From an uncultured Porphyromonadaceae bacterium (GTDB lineage Bacteria; Bacteroidota; Bacteroidia; Bacteroidales; Muribaculaceae), in contig CAJJOX010000124.1 in the NCBI GenBank assembly GCA_905193485.1, positions 1 through 6,732 of the forward strand: a stretch of DNA of 6,732 nt, given 5' to 3'. The translations under genes and the position numbers were made by a program. Of the stretch, positions 1-5,814 are shown piece after piece. Below the pieces are notes generated by a model. It worked only from the letters and a program-made list of their open reading frames with translations. It did no database searches and was not told the DNA's origin. Numbering within the stretch: the first letter of the stretch is position 1; the number at the start of each line of letters is the position of its first letter.

Positions 1-834
1 GCGTCGGGGCAGACAAGGGGCGCGGCCGGGTCGGCCGCCGGGAAACCGTATCAGTCCGACACCGCGTCCGCCTCTCCGGTTTATAAACCTGTTTCATTTG
101 CTCCTGCCGGGACTCCTCCCGTGCCGCCCGAATCATCCGGTTACGGTAATGGCGGGTCGTCGATTGGCGGCGAATCCCGAAAGTCGCGCAAAAAGATGTG
201 GTGGACTATCGCTCTCGTTTTGCTGGCGGCAGCTGTGGGCGGTGGCGTCTATTGGTTTATGACGCGGCCTTACGAAGTGTCGTTTGATGATGTGGATGAA
301 GACGAAACGGTGACGGAGGCGGAATCGATATCGGAGGCGGAAGTGGCCGAGGTCGTTGAGGCTGAGGAGTTGCCACGCGGCTATTATGATATGGTGTTCA
401 ACGAGCTTGTGCCCGGCTCGGGTGTCAGACAGATGGAATGGAACGGCATCACATTTACTTTCGATCGCGACGGCCGCTGGACCAACGACAACTACTATGA
501 TGCTTTGCTGGGTTACCACACATGGGAGTTCGACGGCAATCGGCGCACTAAGGAAAATTACACCGGATCCGACAAATATGAGTCGGGATATGCCATGCAT
601 GTGTGGAACAGCGATAACCGCGTGTATGAGATGTTCGACAACACTCGCGGTTATACGCTTATGCGCACCTTCAATCCCGATGGCACCATCGCTTCACAGA
701 CGGTTGATTTCAGCGACGAATCGAAAAAAGACGGCTATGCATCGTTTAGCTACACCTATGACTCCCGCGGCAACTGGGTGACCCGCACCGGCGGCCCCGG
801 CAAAGTGACCCGCAGGATCGAATACTACGACTGA
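1..834 (+). CDS. Single-pass membrane protein with C-terminal YD/RHS-like repeat domain (5' end outside window)
   Basis: The reading frame is open from base 1 to the TGA at 832-834 (277 residues visible), so the gene starts upstream of the window; the GTG at 121 is an in-frame codon and I do not take it as the start. The first ~65 residues are rich in Pro, Ser, Gly and Ala and look disordered, ending in a basic patch (RKSRKK). One hydrophobic segment follows (bases 196-261), then an acidic Glu/Asp/Val linker, then about 150 residues with repeated aromatic beta-strand units such as FTFDRDGRW, TFNPDGTI and YTYDSRGNWVTRT. These resemble YD/RHS or MORN-like repeats. Topology is probably cytoplasmic N-terminus and extracytoplasmic repeat domain (positive-inside rule). 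No enzyme motif is visible and the function is unknown. The missing N-terminus may carry a further domain. The 3' end overlaps the convergent permease gene by 10 bases. Confidence 0.75.
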   Translation, partial: ASGQTRGAAGSAAGKPYQSDTASASPVYKPVSFAPAGTPPVPPESSGYGNGGSSIGGESRKSRKKMWWTIALVLLAAAVGGGVYWFMTRPYEVSFDDVDEDETVTEAESISEAEVAEVVEAEELPRGYYDMVFNELVPGSGVRQMEWNGITFTFDRDGRWTNDNYYDALLGYHTWEFDGNRRTKENYTGSDKYESGYAMHVWNSDNRVYEMFDNTRGYTLMRTFNPDGTIASQTVDFSDESKKDGYASFSYTYDSRGNWVTRTGGPGKVTRRIEYYD

Positions 835-2066
835 GCCTGCTTTTGATCCATTGAAAAACCGAGGTCTTCGATCACTTCCCGAATCGCGGCACGATCGGCG
901 TCGCCTTGGATTTTCGTTTCTCCTGAGGCAAGATCCACGGTGACGGATTTCACGCCGGGGAGTTTCGAAAGATTTTTCTCGACCATAGCCTTGCAATGGC
1001 CGCAAGTCATTCCTTTGACAATAATGACGGTCTGTCCGGTTGCCATATTTTCAGATTTAGTTGGTAGATGTTTTCTTATCAAGGCATTGACGATCAATAT
1101 TATGAGTGCTGCCGCACATATGCCTGAGAACAATCCCACATGCAAATGGCAGTGCGATTCGCCTGCTGTCATCGGCATTGTAAACCATTCGCGTGGCATA
1201 AGATAGTCTATGCACATTCCGATAGCTATCGCACCTGCTATGATGGTGCCGAGATAGATGGCGGCGGTTTTCCTGCCAAGAGATTTGCTTACGATAATGA
1301 TTGAGGCGAAATTTGCAGCCGGTCCGGCCATAAGAAGCACGAATGCCGCTCCCGGACTGAGCCCTTTGAGCATAAGCGATAGGGCGATCGGTATGGAGCC
1401 TGTGGAGCAGACATACATCGGCACCGCGACAATCACTACCGCGATCATTGACAGCAACGGATATCCGGCAAAGAGTGTAAAGAAGCCGTCGGGTATGAAT
1501 ACCGTTATGGCTGCGGCAATCACAAGACCGATGATGAGCCATTTGCCGATGTTCTGGATCATTTCCACAAACCCGTAGCGCATCGCGTCGCGTATTTTCC
1601 CGCCCAAACTGTCTGAAGTCGGGGCGTCGATCGTGTCGACCTCCATGTCTGACACGATGCCGCATTCCGTGTCCTTGCGGTTGACCAGCATTCCTCCTAT
1701 GAACGCTGTGACAAGGGCGGCTGCCGGCCTGATGATGGCAAATGCCGTGCCCAGCAGTGAATAAGTGGCGGCGATTGAATCGATGCCGGTCTGGGGAGTG
1801 GCAATAAGAAATGATGTGGATGCTCCGCGTGAGGCACCGTTACGGTGTAAAGACACAGCCGTGGGCAGCACACCGCAGGAACACAAAGGCAGCGGCACTC
1901 CGATCAATGCCGCTTTGATCACCGACCATGCATTCTCACGTGAAAGGTGGTTGCGGTAAAATCCTGCCGGAACAAAGGCATACAGTATTCCTGCGATCAG
2001 AAAGCCCAAAAGCAGATACGGTGCCATTTCCGCCAACATATTTATCAATGAATAGATGAATTCCAT
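825..2066 (-). CDS. SO_0444-type Cu/Zn efflux permease with fused C-terminal HMA domain
   Basis: 413 residues, ATG at 2066, TAG at 825. The N-terminal ~335 residues form a polytopic permease of the ArsP_1/DUF318 superfamily. Family signatures are PLPLCSCGVLP (residues 58-68, Cys62 and Cys64), the ATPQTG turn at 89-94, and a second half with VPMYVCSTGSIP (Cys220). A hydrophilic loop around residues 132-157 separates the two membrane halves. Just before the last membrane segment lies a short metal-ligand-rich loop, ESHCHLH (His305, Cys306, His307, His309). Residues ~345-408 are a heavy-metal-associated domain with GMTCGHC (Cys355, Cys358), as in copper chaperones and P-type ATPases. The family is annotated as heavy-metal (Cu/Zn) efflux; the exact ion cannot be read from sequence. 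The gene has its own candidate promoter and is the last gene of its unit, ending tail to tail with the + strand membrane protein. Confidence 0.9.
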   Translation of the reverse strand: MEFIYSLINMLAEMAPYLLLGFLIAGILYAFVPAGFYRNHLSRENAWSVIKAALIGVPLPLCSCGVLPTAVSLHRNGASRGASTSFLIATPQTGIDSIAATYSLLGTAFAIIRPAAALVTAFIGGMLVNRKDTECGIVSDMEVDTIDAPTSDSLGGKIRDAMRYGFVEMIQNIGKWLIIGLVIAAAITVFIPDGFFTLFAGYPLLSMIAVVIVAVPMYVCSTGSIPIALSLMLKGLSPGAAFVLLMAGPAANFASIIIVSKSLGRKTAAIYLGTIIAGAIAIGMCIDYLMPREWFTMPMTAGESHCHLHVGLFSGICAAALIILIVNALIRKHLPTKSENMATGQTVIIVKGMTCGHCKAMVEKNLSKLPGVKSVTVDLASGETKIQGDADRAAIREVIEDLGFSMDQKQAQS

Positions 2067-2105
2067 AATAGTTTTTCTATCGTTTCATAAAGATGATTGC
2101 GTTTG

Positions 2106-2113
2106 CAAATATA
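2106..2113 (-). promoter_or_regulatory. Candidate Bacteroidetes -7 box for the metal permease gene
   Basis: Read on the - strand, these bases are TATATTTG, an exact match to TAnnTTTG. This puts transcription start near 2100, with a leader of about 33 nt before the ATG at 2066. The nearest upstream TTG is only 14 nt away rather than about 20, so the -33 element is weak or absent and may need an activator. No operator palindrome is obvious beside it. Confidence 0.5.
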
Positions 2114-2145
2114 GTCAAAAAGAATTGCAACCCTGCTGCATTTTC

Positions 2146-2170
2146 GCGTGTCGTGACTGTAACGCCACGC
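2146..2170. repeat. Imperfect inverted repeat between CorC-like gene and permease
   Basis: GCGTG (2146-2150) pairs with CACGC (2166-2170), then one mismatch, then CGT with ACG around a 7-nt loop. It lies 55 nt beyond the stop of the CorC-like gene, so it could help end that transcript, but no T-run follows on the - strand. It may be chance. The rest of the 159-base gap between the two genes holds only the permease -7 box. Confidence 0.25.
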
Positions 2171-2225
2171 TTTCCGTGAATTAACGGGTTCGGAAGCCAC
2201 CGGTCACGTCTGCAGCCTGGCCGGA

Positions 2226-3497
2226 TTAGTTTAGGATACTTACCGCGACCTTGTCAATGCGGGCACGGTCCATGTCGACGACCTCGAGGCTGAAACAGTT
2301 CCAGACGATAATGTCGCCCTCTGCCGGTAATTTTCGCATGCTTTCGATTATTAATCCGCCGATAGTGGTGTATGACGAAGGCCTAAATAAATCTTCTCGG
2401 TCGAAATGTTTCAAAAAGTCGTAGATCGGGCACAGCCCGTCGACCAGCCATTCTTCTTTATCGGCACGCTTGACTATCATCTGGTCTTCGTCGCTTTTTG
2501 AAAGATTGCCGATAAGCCCGTCGAGGATGTCGCGGAGAGTGACTATGCCGAGAAAATCGCCGTATTCGTTAAATATGAGAGCGGAGTGTTCGTTGGAGTT
2601 TCTGAATGTTTCCAGCGCATCGTAGAACGTCATGGTGTCGGGCAGGCACAGACCTGTTGTCAGTTCTTTTTTGATCTCGAAATCAGGCGAACCGAGGGAG
2701 AGAATAAGCCGTTTGAGCGATACCACGCCGCATATTTCCGTCTTGTCGCCGTCATATACGGGATAGGAAGCGTGGAGGTCGTTGGCTATTACGTTGCGGA
2801 TGCTCTCCGCGTCCATGTCCACGGTGAGCGTTGTCACATCCTTGCGGCTTGTCATGATGGCGTCAATGCGGCTGTCGCCCATCACCAGCGCGCGCTCCAT
2901 GATGTCTTGCTCAACTTCCCGCACTTCGCCGGCGTCAGCACCTTCCTGAATAAGCGATTTGATTTCTTCCTCGGTTACTTTCGACGAGCTGCCGCCGATA
3001 TTGAGAAGTTTGACTGTCAACGACGTCGATGCAGACAGAAGCCACACAGCCGGATAGGCGGCCACCGACAGCAGTTTCATCGGTTTCGCCACGATCATGG
3101 CTATCGTATCGGCTTTTCCCATGCCGACGCGTTTCGGCACAAGTTCGCCGACCACAATCGACAGATAGGTTACGAGCGTCACTATCGTGATTTTGGAAAA
3201 ATTCATCGCCAGATGCGGATCCATCCCCATGTCGGCGAAATAATTGCCAAGGTCTGTGGCTATGGTGGCACCCGAAAACAGACCGGTAAGGATGCCGATG
3301 AGGGTTATGCCGATCTGTATGGTCGAAAGGAAACAGTCGGGCTCGCCCTGCAGCTTCAATGCAGTGGCGGCGTTGCGGTTGCCGTTTTTGGCCTCGGCCG
3401 TCAGTTTTGATTTCCGTGCGGAAATAAGCGCTACCTCCGACATGGAAAACACTCCATTGAGGAGAATCAGCATGATGATTATAAACAGATCGTTCAT
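2226..3497 (-). CDS. CNNM/CorC-family membrane protein (DUF21, CBS pair, CorC_HlyC)
   Basis: 423 residues, ATG at 3497, TAA at 2226; full length for the family often annotated as 'hemolysin family protein'. Residues 1-~190 are the DUF21 (CNNM) transmembrane domain, with hallmark segments SEVALISARKSKL (20-32), STIQIGITLIGILTG (58-72) and GELVPKR (117-123). A CBS-domain pair follows at ~205-330, including the phrases ASYPVYDGD and GDFLGIVTLRDIL, and residues ~340-421 are the small CorC_HlyC domain. Characterised relatives act in Mg2+ or Co2+ transport or Mg2+ efflux, with CBS domains binding nucleotides; 'hemolysin' is a historical label and lysis should not be assumed. The substrate here is unknown. 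No consensus promoter is visible in 3498-3674; the best match (TATATTG near 3522-3528) is poor. The upstream cupin terminator argues against simple co-transcription with the cupin. Confidence 0.93.
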   Translation of the reverse strand: MNDLFIIIMLILLNGVFSMSEVALISARKSKLTAEAKNGNRNAATALKLQGEPDCFLSTIQIGITLIGILTGLFSGATIATDLGNYFADMGMDPHLAMNFSKITIVTLVTYLSIVVGELVPKRVGMGKADTIAMIVAKPMKLLSVAAYPAVWLLSASTSLTVKLLNIGGSSSKVTEEEIKSLIQEGADAGEVREVEQDIMERALVMGDSRIDAIMTSRKDVTTLTVDMDAESIRNVIANDLHASYPVYDGDKTEICGVVSLKRLILSLGSPDFEIKKELTTGLCLPDTMTFYDALETFRNSNEHSALIFNEYGDFLGIVTLRDILDGLIGNLSKSDEDQMIVKRADKEEWLVDGLCPIYDFLKHFDREDLFRPSSYTTIGGLIIESMRKLPAEGDIIVWNCFSLEVVDMDRARIDKVAVSILN

Positions 3498-3550
3498 AAG
3501 GGCGATACAGACTTTTTCACAATATACAACGTCTGTTGATCGCTTTTGTT

Positions 3551-3661
3551 TTATGCCGGATTACCGGCTATGACTTCCACTTCAGTCTGATTTTGGATGA
3601 CTATCAGTGTGAAATCGTCATGCTTGGCACTGAAGACTGTTATTGTGCCGTTTATTGGCAT
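3551..3661 (-). other. Possible 36-residue small ORF or gene remnant downstream of the cupin
   Basis: On the - strand an ATG at 3661 opens a 36-codon frame ending in TAA at 3551-3553. The product starts MPINGTITVF and ends VEVIAGNPA, with alternating hydrophobic and polar residues suggesting beta strands. The same frame is open upstream, in phase with the cupin and through the terminator, back to the cupin TGA (58 sense codons in all). Codons resemble those of neighbouring genes (gcc, gtc, atc, aag), but the frame is short enough to arise by chance: a random 58-codon run free of stops has roughly 6% probability at even base use. No ribosome site or promoter is visible. I recognise no family. 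A GCCGG/CCGGC hairpin (3555-3568) lies at its 3' end without a T-run. The remainder of 3498-3727 is otherwise empty apart from the cupin terminator. Confidence 0.2.
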
Positions 3662-3674
3662 CCTTGGATCATCG

Positions 3675-3716
3675 AAAAACCAGTCAGGAGCTTTGCTAAA
3701 CTCAACTCCTGACTGG
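3675..3716 (-). terminator. Rho-independent terminator of the cupin gene
   Basis: A perfect 11-bp inverted repeat, CCAGTCAGGAG (3680-3690) and CTCCTGACTGG (3706-3716), encloses a 15-nt loop. Read on the - strand the stem is followed directly by TTTTT (3679-3675) and begins 11 nt after the cupin stop codon. On the + strand there is no T-run after the stem, so it works for the - strand only. Confidence 0.88.
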
Positions 3717-3727
3717 CCTTGTTCCTT

Positions 3728-4177
3728 TCACCATTTGACGGGTTCATTGAGAATATTTCCGTCTGTCACGTCTTCGGTGGTGAATGTGTTTCCGCGATAC
3801 TGCACGCAGAGCATCAAAAGCGGTTCTGTGCCGTTGTTGCGCACGCTGCGGCGGCCGTCGGGAGCCACACGCACTACAGAGCCTTCCTCAATGGGAAAGA
3901 CCTCGCCGTCAACCTGAAATTCTCCCTTGCCTTTGAGGAAGAAATACAGTTCCTCATGTTTCTTGTGGGTGTGCAGAAAACCTGTTTCCTGACCGGGAGC
4001 GAATACCTGAAATGAAAATTCACCTCCTGTTGCACCGACAGCCTGACCTCCGAACACTTTTCCGGGTATCTTTACCTCCGGGCCGAGTTCGAGAAGATAA
4101 TCCTTGATGTCGGCGAGGTTGCCAAAATTCACAGCGCTGAAGTTCGCGCCTTTTTCGAGTGTCTGAATCTGTTTCAT
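3728..4177 (-). CDS. Single-domain cupin (Cupin_2) protein
   Basis: 149 residues, ATG at 4177, TGA at 3728. A single beta-barrel cupin domain spans ~50-127. Motif 1 reads FLHTHKKHEELYFFLKGKG: His69, His71 and Glu76 sit where metal ligands are expected, and Gly83 matches the motif's closing glycine. Motif 2 reads GSVVRVAPDGRRSVRNN (99-115); the usual His ligand is replaced by Ser111, so the classic 3-His/1-Glu site is incomplete. Such small cytosolic cupins include dioxygenases, isomerases and non-catalytic ligand-binding proteins, and the substrate cannot be deduced. No signal peptide or membrane segment is present. It is a single-gene unit: a consensus promoter lies at 4352-4382, a long leader precedes the ATG and a strong terminator follows. 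The divergent HxlR regulator gene suggests regulation by that protein (inference). Confidence 0.9.
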   Translation of the reverse strand: MKQIQTLEKGANFSAVNFGNLADIKDYLLELGPEVKIPGKVFGGQAVGATGGEFSFQVFAPGQETGFLHTHKKHEELYFFLKGKGEFQVDGEVFPIEEGSVVRVAPDGRRSVRNNGTEPLLMLCVQYRGNTFTTEDVTDGNILNEPVKW

Positions 4178-4209
4178 ACCTAAGTTATTGTTAATGTTTT
4201 GCCTTAATA

Positions 4210-4329
4210 TCAGTTATGTGGAGTCGTGATAGCACTCGATTGAATGAGCGTTTCCATAAGCGGATTTGTTTCTGTTGCGGTCATCGTGAATCGCGCCGTC
4301 ATTTCGAAATTGAGGTTTTTGCTCCCCAT
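4210..4329 (-). CDS. Possible 39-residue leader peptide upstream of the cupin
   Basis: On the - strand ATG at 4329 opens a 39-codon frame ending in TGA at 4210-4212, 32 nt before the cupin ATG. The ATG lies about 17 nt after the start predicted from the cupin promoter, so it would be the first ORF on the cupin transcript. The peptide begins MGSKNLNFEM, ends SSAITTPHN, and contains four Met and eight Thr. It has no Cys, no hydrophobic signal and no homology I recognise. No Shine-Dalgarno is present, which is normal in Bacteroidetes. It could be a regulatory upstream ORF, a small protein, or a chance frame; an open frame of this length is not rare. The length of the leader and the placement of the ATG are the main support. 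Confidence 0.25.
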   Translation of the reverse strand: MGSKNLNFEMTARFTMTATETNPLMETLIQSSAITTPHN

Positions 4330-4351
4330 GTCGTGGTGCTTTATCCGGCTG

Positions 4352-4382
4352 CAAAGTTACGATACAATATATTGCTTGTCAA
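4352..4382 (-). promoter_or_regulatory. Promoter of the cupin gene
   Basis: On the - strand TTGAC begins at 4382 and TAACTTTG occupies 4359-4352, with 20 nt between TTG and the -7 box. This fits the Bacteroidetes -33/-7 consensus (TTG, 19-21 nt, TAnnTTTG). Transcription would start near 4346, about 168 nt before the cupin ATG and 17 nt before the candidate leader peptide. Confidence 0.72.
4365..4374. promoter_or_regulatory. Palindrome in the cupin promoter spacer, candidate operator
   Basis: CAATATATTG is a perfect 10-base palindrome lying between the -33 and -7 elements of the cupin promoter. Next to it, CTTG-T-CAAG (4375-4383) overlaps the -33 element. HxlR-family dimers bind such promoter-proximal symmetric sites, so the adjacent regulator is the natural candidate, but AT-rich palindromes this short occur by chance. 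Confidence 0.3.
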
Positions 4383-4523
4383 GAGCTTACATTTTTATCC
4401 CATAGTAACCTTTTTATCGGTTTTGCTGATTGTCAGGAAGAAAAAAATTCTGAAGAGATGTATTTTTCATCAGGATGGCCAATAGCGTGTGTGATCTGAT
4501 GACGGTATGCCGGAATTAATAAC

Positions 4524-4531
4524 TAACTTTG
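4524..4531 (+). promoter_or_regulatory. -7 box of the HxlR regulator gene
   Basis: TAACTTTG matches TAnnTTTG exactly and continues as TAACTTTGCA, the same ten bases as in the divergent cupin promoter. Start would be near 4537, giving a leader of about 20 nt. There is no TTG at 19-21 nt upstream (bases there read GAC), so the -33 element is poor. Confidence 0.55.
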
Positions 4532-4556
4532 CAAATAAAAGTAAGTATCCCGATAT

Positions 4557-4934
4557 ATGAAAAAGAAAGAGGAAACCGGTTCCATCATAGAGATGTGTCC
4601 CGTCAGAAACGTCATAGCCCGTTTTGGCAACAAGTGGTCGCTTCTTACAGTGCTCATCATCGGCGAACAGGGCGTTGTCAGGTTCAACGAACTCTGCCGC
4701 CTGATTCCCGATGTATCATCGAGAGTGATGTCCTCGACACTGCGCACACTGGAAGCTGACGGATTCATAGACAGAAAAGTATATGCCGTCGTCCCGCCCA
4801 AAGTCGAATACCGCCTTACAGATGTGGGGAAATCACTTCTTCCGCTGATACAGCAGCTTACGGAATGGGCGAAGACAAATATGAAGAAAGTGATGGCTCA
4901 CCGCAGTGTATATGAGGATTCTCACTCCAAATGA
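4557..4934 (+). CDS. HxlR-family winged-helix transcriptional regulator with two cysteines
   Basis: 125 residues, ATG at 4557, TGA at 4932-4934; typical length for the family. The HxlR order is clear: an N-terminal Cys-Pro (Cys14), the helix segment FGNKWSLLTVLII (23-35), the recognition region RFNELCRLIPDVSSRVMSSTLRTLEADGFI (42-71), the wing with VPPKVEYRLTDVGKSL, and a C-terminal dimerisation helix. The protein is a cytosolic dimeric DNA-binding repressor or activator. Cys14 is the conserved position used in thiol-based sensing by relatives such as B. subtilis HypR, whose partner is Cys49. Here the second Cys is residue 47, so a similar intersubunit disulfide is possible (inference). The gene is divergent from the cupin, its likely target. 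The next Met (4593) would remove the residues before Cys14, so the first ATG is preferred. Confidence 0.93.
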   Translation: MKKKEETGSIIEMCPVRNVIARFGNKWSLLTVLIIGEQGVVRFNELCRLIPDVSSRVMSSTLRTLEADGFIDRKVYAVVPPKVEYRLTDVGKSLLPLIQQLTEWAKTNMKKVMAHRSVYEDSHSK

Positions 4935-5034
4935 TGTAAAAACTTTGTGTTTGCCGTTCAGTCCTCAACTGATATGGATTATTATGTTTGTCTATTTCTT
5001 TGATCCGTCATATACTCCCGCAGAAATATGTCGG

Positions 5035-5715
5035 TCAAGGCTTCATTTCCGGGACTTTAAGTGGGCATCCGTTTACGCAATTGCCGCACTTGATACAATC
5101 GGGATTGAGGAAACCCTCTTCGTCATTCCGGCTCTCATAAGGCTTCAGCTGCATAGGGCACACAGCAGAGCACAGCTTACATCTTGTAGTGCATCTTTCT
5201 CCTACCAGAATGCGGCGGTAGTTGTTGGGAAGTCTGCCGCTGCGGGGAGTTACCCATGATGACAATGTTCCCATAGGGCAGAACGAGCACCATGTGCGCG
5301 GAGCGTAAACAAAAGAAAGAGCGATGCCTACAATAGTGGTGATCAGTATGATTGTCCAGAATACGCGTCCCATGTCGTTCCAGTCCCCCCATGCCCGGTA
5401 CATCTGTATGCCGAACATGGTGAAGATGAACATCACCATGAAGATACGGAAACCTTTTGTGCGTACAAACGCCGGAATAGGTCTGTGCGGTGAGTATTTC
5501 GTCAGTACACGGTCATAGAAATTACCACGTGGACAGGCGTTGCCACACCACCACCGCCCTTTGCGCACGGCAAATGCGACAGGAGCTATCATGCAGATTA
5601 TGGCAAGGAATCCGATAACCGGCCAGAAATAACCAACGACAAGATAGACCAACAGAATCCAGTATAACGGGAAGCCCTTTCGGGGCAGTGAACGGAAAAA
5701 TTGTTTGTGAGCCAT
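5035..5715 (-). CDS. Polytopic membrane 4Fe-4S protein (NapH/NosR/YccM-like)
   Basis: 226 residues, ATG at 5715, TGA at 5035. About four membrane segments are visible (approx. residues 17-31, 33-50, 90-106 and 118-138). Two short cysteine motifs flank them: CGNACPRG (Cys57, Cys61) and CSFCPMG (Cys143, Cys146), the Cys-Pro pattern of the Fer4_5 domain of NapH, NosR and CcoG-like proteins. The C-terminal part carries a ferredoxin-like pair: CTTRCKLCSAVCP (Cys175, 179, 182, 186) and CIKCGNCVNGCP (Cys207, 210, 213, 217). The first cluster has CX3C where CX2C is usual. Such proteins move electrons at the membrane, often between a quinol or ferredoxin pool and a partner reductase. No partner is encoded here. 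It lies directly downstream of oxyR on the same strand, with its own consensus promoter, so peroxide control is plausible. It converges on the HxlR gene across a 100-base gap without a clear terminator. Confidence 0.88.
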   Translation of the reverse strand: MAHKQFFRSLPRKGFPLYWILLVYLVVGYFWPVIGFLAIICMIAPVAFAVRKGRWWCGNACPRGNFYDRVLTKYSPHRPIPAFVRTKGFRIFMVMFIFTMFGIQMYRAWGDWNDMGRVFWTIILITTIVGIALSFVYAPRTWCSFCPMGTLSSWVTPRSGRLPNNYRRILVGERCTTRCKLCSAVCPMQLKPYESRNDEEGFLNPDCIKCGNCVNGCPLKVPEMKP

Positions 5716-5749
5716 GGGGTTATTACTTGTTTACATCATTTTACGGCTG

Positions 5750-5780
5750 CAAAGCTACACGATTCGCCTCATTGACACAA
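5750..5780 (-). promoter_or_regulatory. Promoter of the membrane Fe-S protein gene
   Basis: On the - strand TTTG ends at 5778 and TAGCTTTG occupies 5757-5750, with exactly 20 nt between TTG and the -7 box. Start would be near 5743, giving a leader of about 28 nt. The gap between the oxyR stop and this gene is 99 bases; I see no clear ATAG-N7-CTAT OxyR site and no intrinsic terminator in it, so read-through from oxyR is also possible. Confidence 0.72.
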
Positions 5781-5814
5781 ACGATAAAACAGATTATGGC
5801 ATTGATAAATTCGA

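Larger units (their letters stand above)
4178..4556. promoter_or_regulatory. Divergent control region between the cupin and HxlR regulator genes
   Basis: This 379-base gap holds two outward-facing promoters: one for the cupin (-7 box at 4352-4359, - strand) and one for the regulator (-7 box at 4524-4531, + strand). Between them are about 140 AT-rich bases (4383-4523) with several T- and A-runs but no long inverted repeat. Between the cupin promoter and its ATG lies a transcribed leader of about 168 nt, unusually long compared with the 20-35 nt leaders predicted for the other promoters here. No known riboswitch fold is recognisable by eye. An 89-codon + strand frame across 4216-4485 is not credible as a gene because it runs antisense over the leader and the cupin promoter. 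Confidence 0.6.

Noticed and set aside
133..600. 155-codon - strand open frame opposite the first gene
   Set aside because: Its translation has no domain signature, and it lies antisense to a frame with a clear membrane segment and repeat domain.
2586..3410. 274-codon + strand open frame opposite the CorC-like gene
   Set aside because: It is the antisense shadow of a clearly recognisable DUF21-CBS-CorC protein; its translation is His/Arg-rich with no domain signature.
3680..3727. SECIS-like reading of the hairpin after the cupin TGA
   Set aside because: The perfect stem followed by five T is an ordinary intrinsic terminator, the cupin already has a complete domain and a natural C-terminus, and there is no evidence of selenocysteine machinery here.
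4216..4485. 89-codon + strand frame with a Cys cluster (ICFCCGH) in the cupin-HxlR gap
   Set aside because: It runs antisense across the cupin leader and promoter, has low-complexity, unlikely composition at its end, no promoter of its own in a sensible place, and no recognisable family.
5006..5033. Weak inverted repeat (CGTCATAT/ATATGTCG) in the convergent gap between the HxlR and Fe-S genes
   Set aside because: The stem is AT-rich with a mismatch, the loop is 12 nt, and neither strand has a T-run after it, so it is not a supportable bidirectional terminator.
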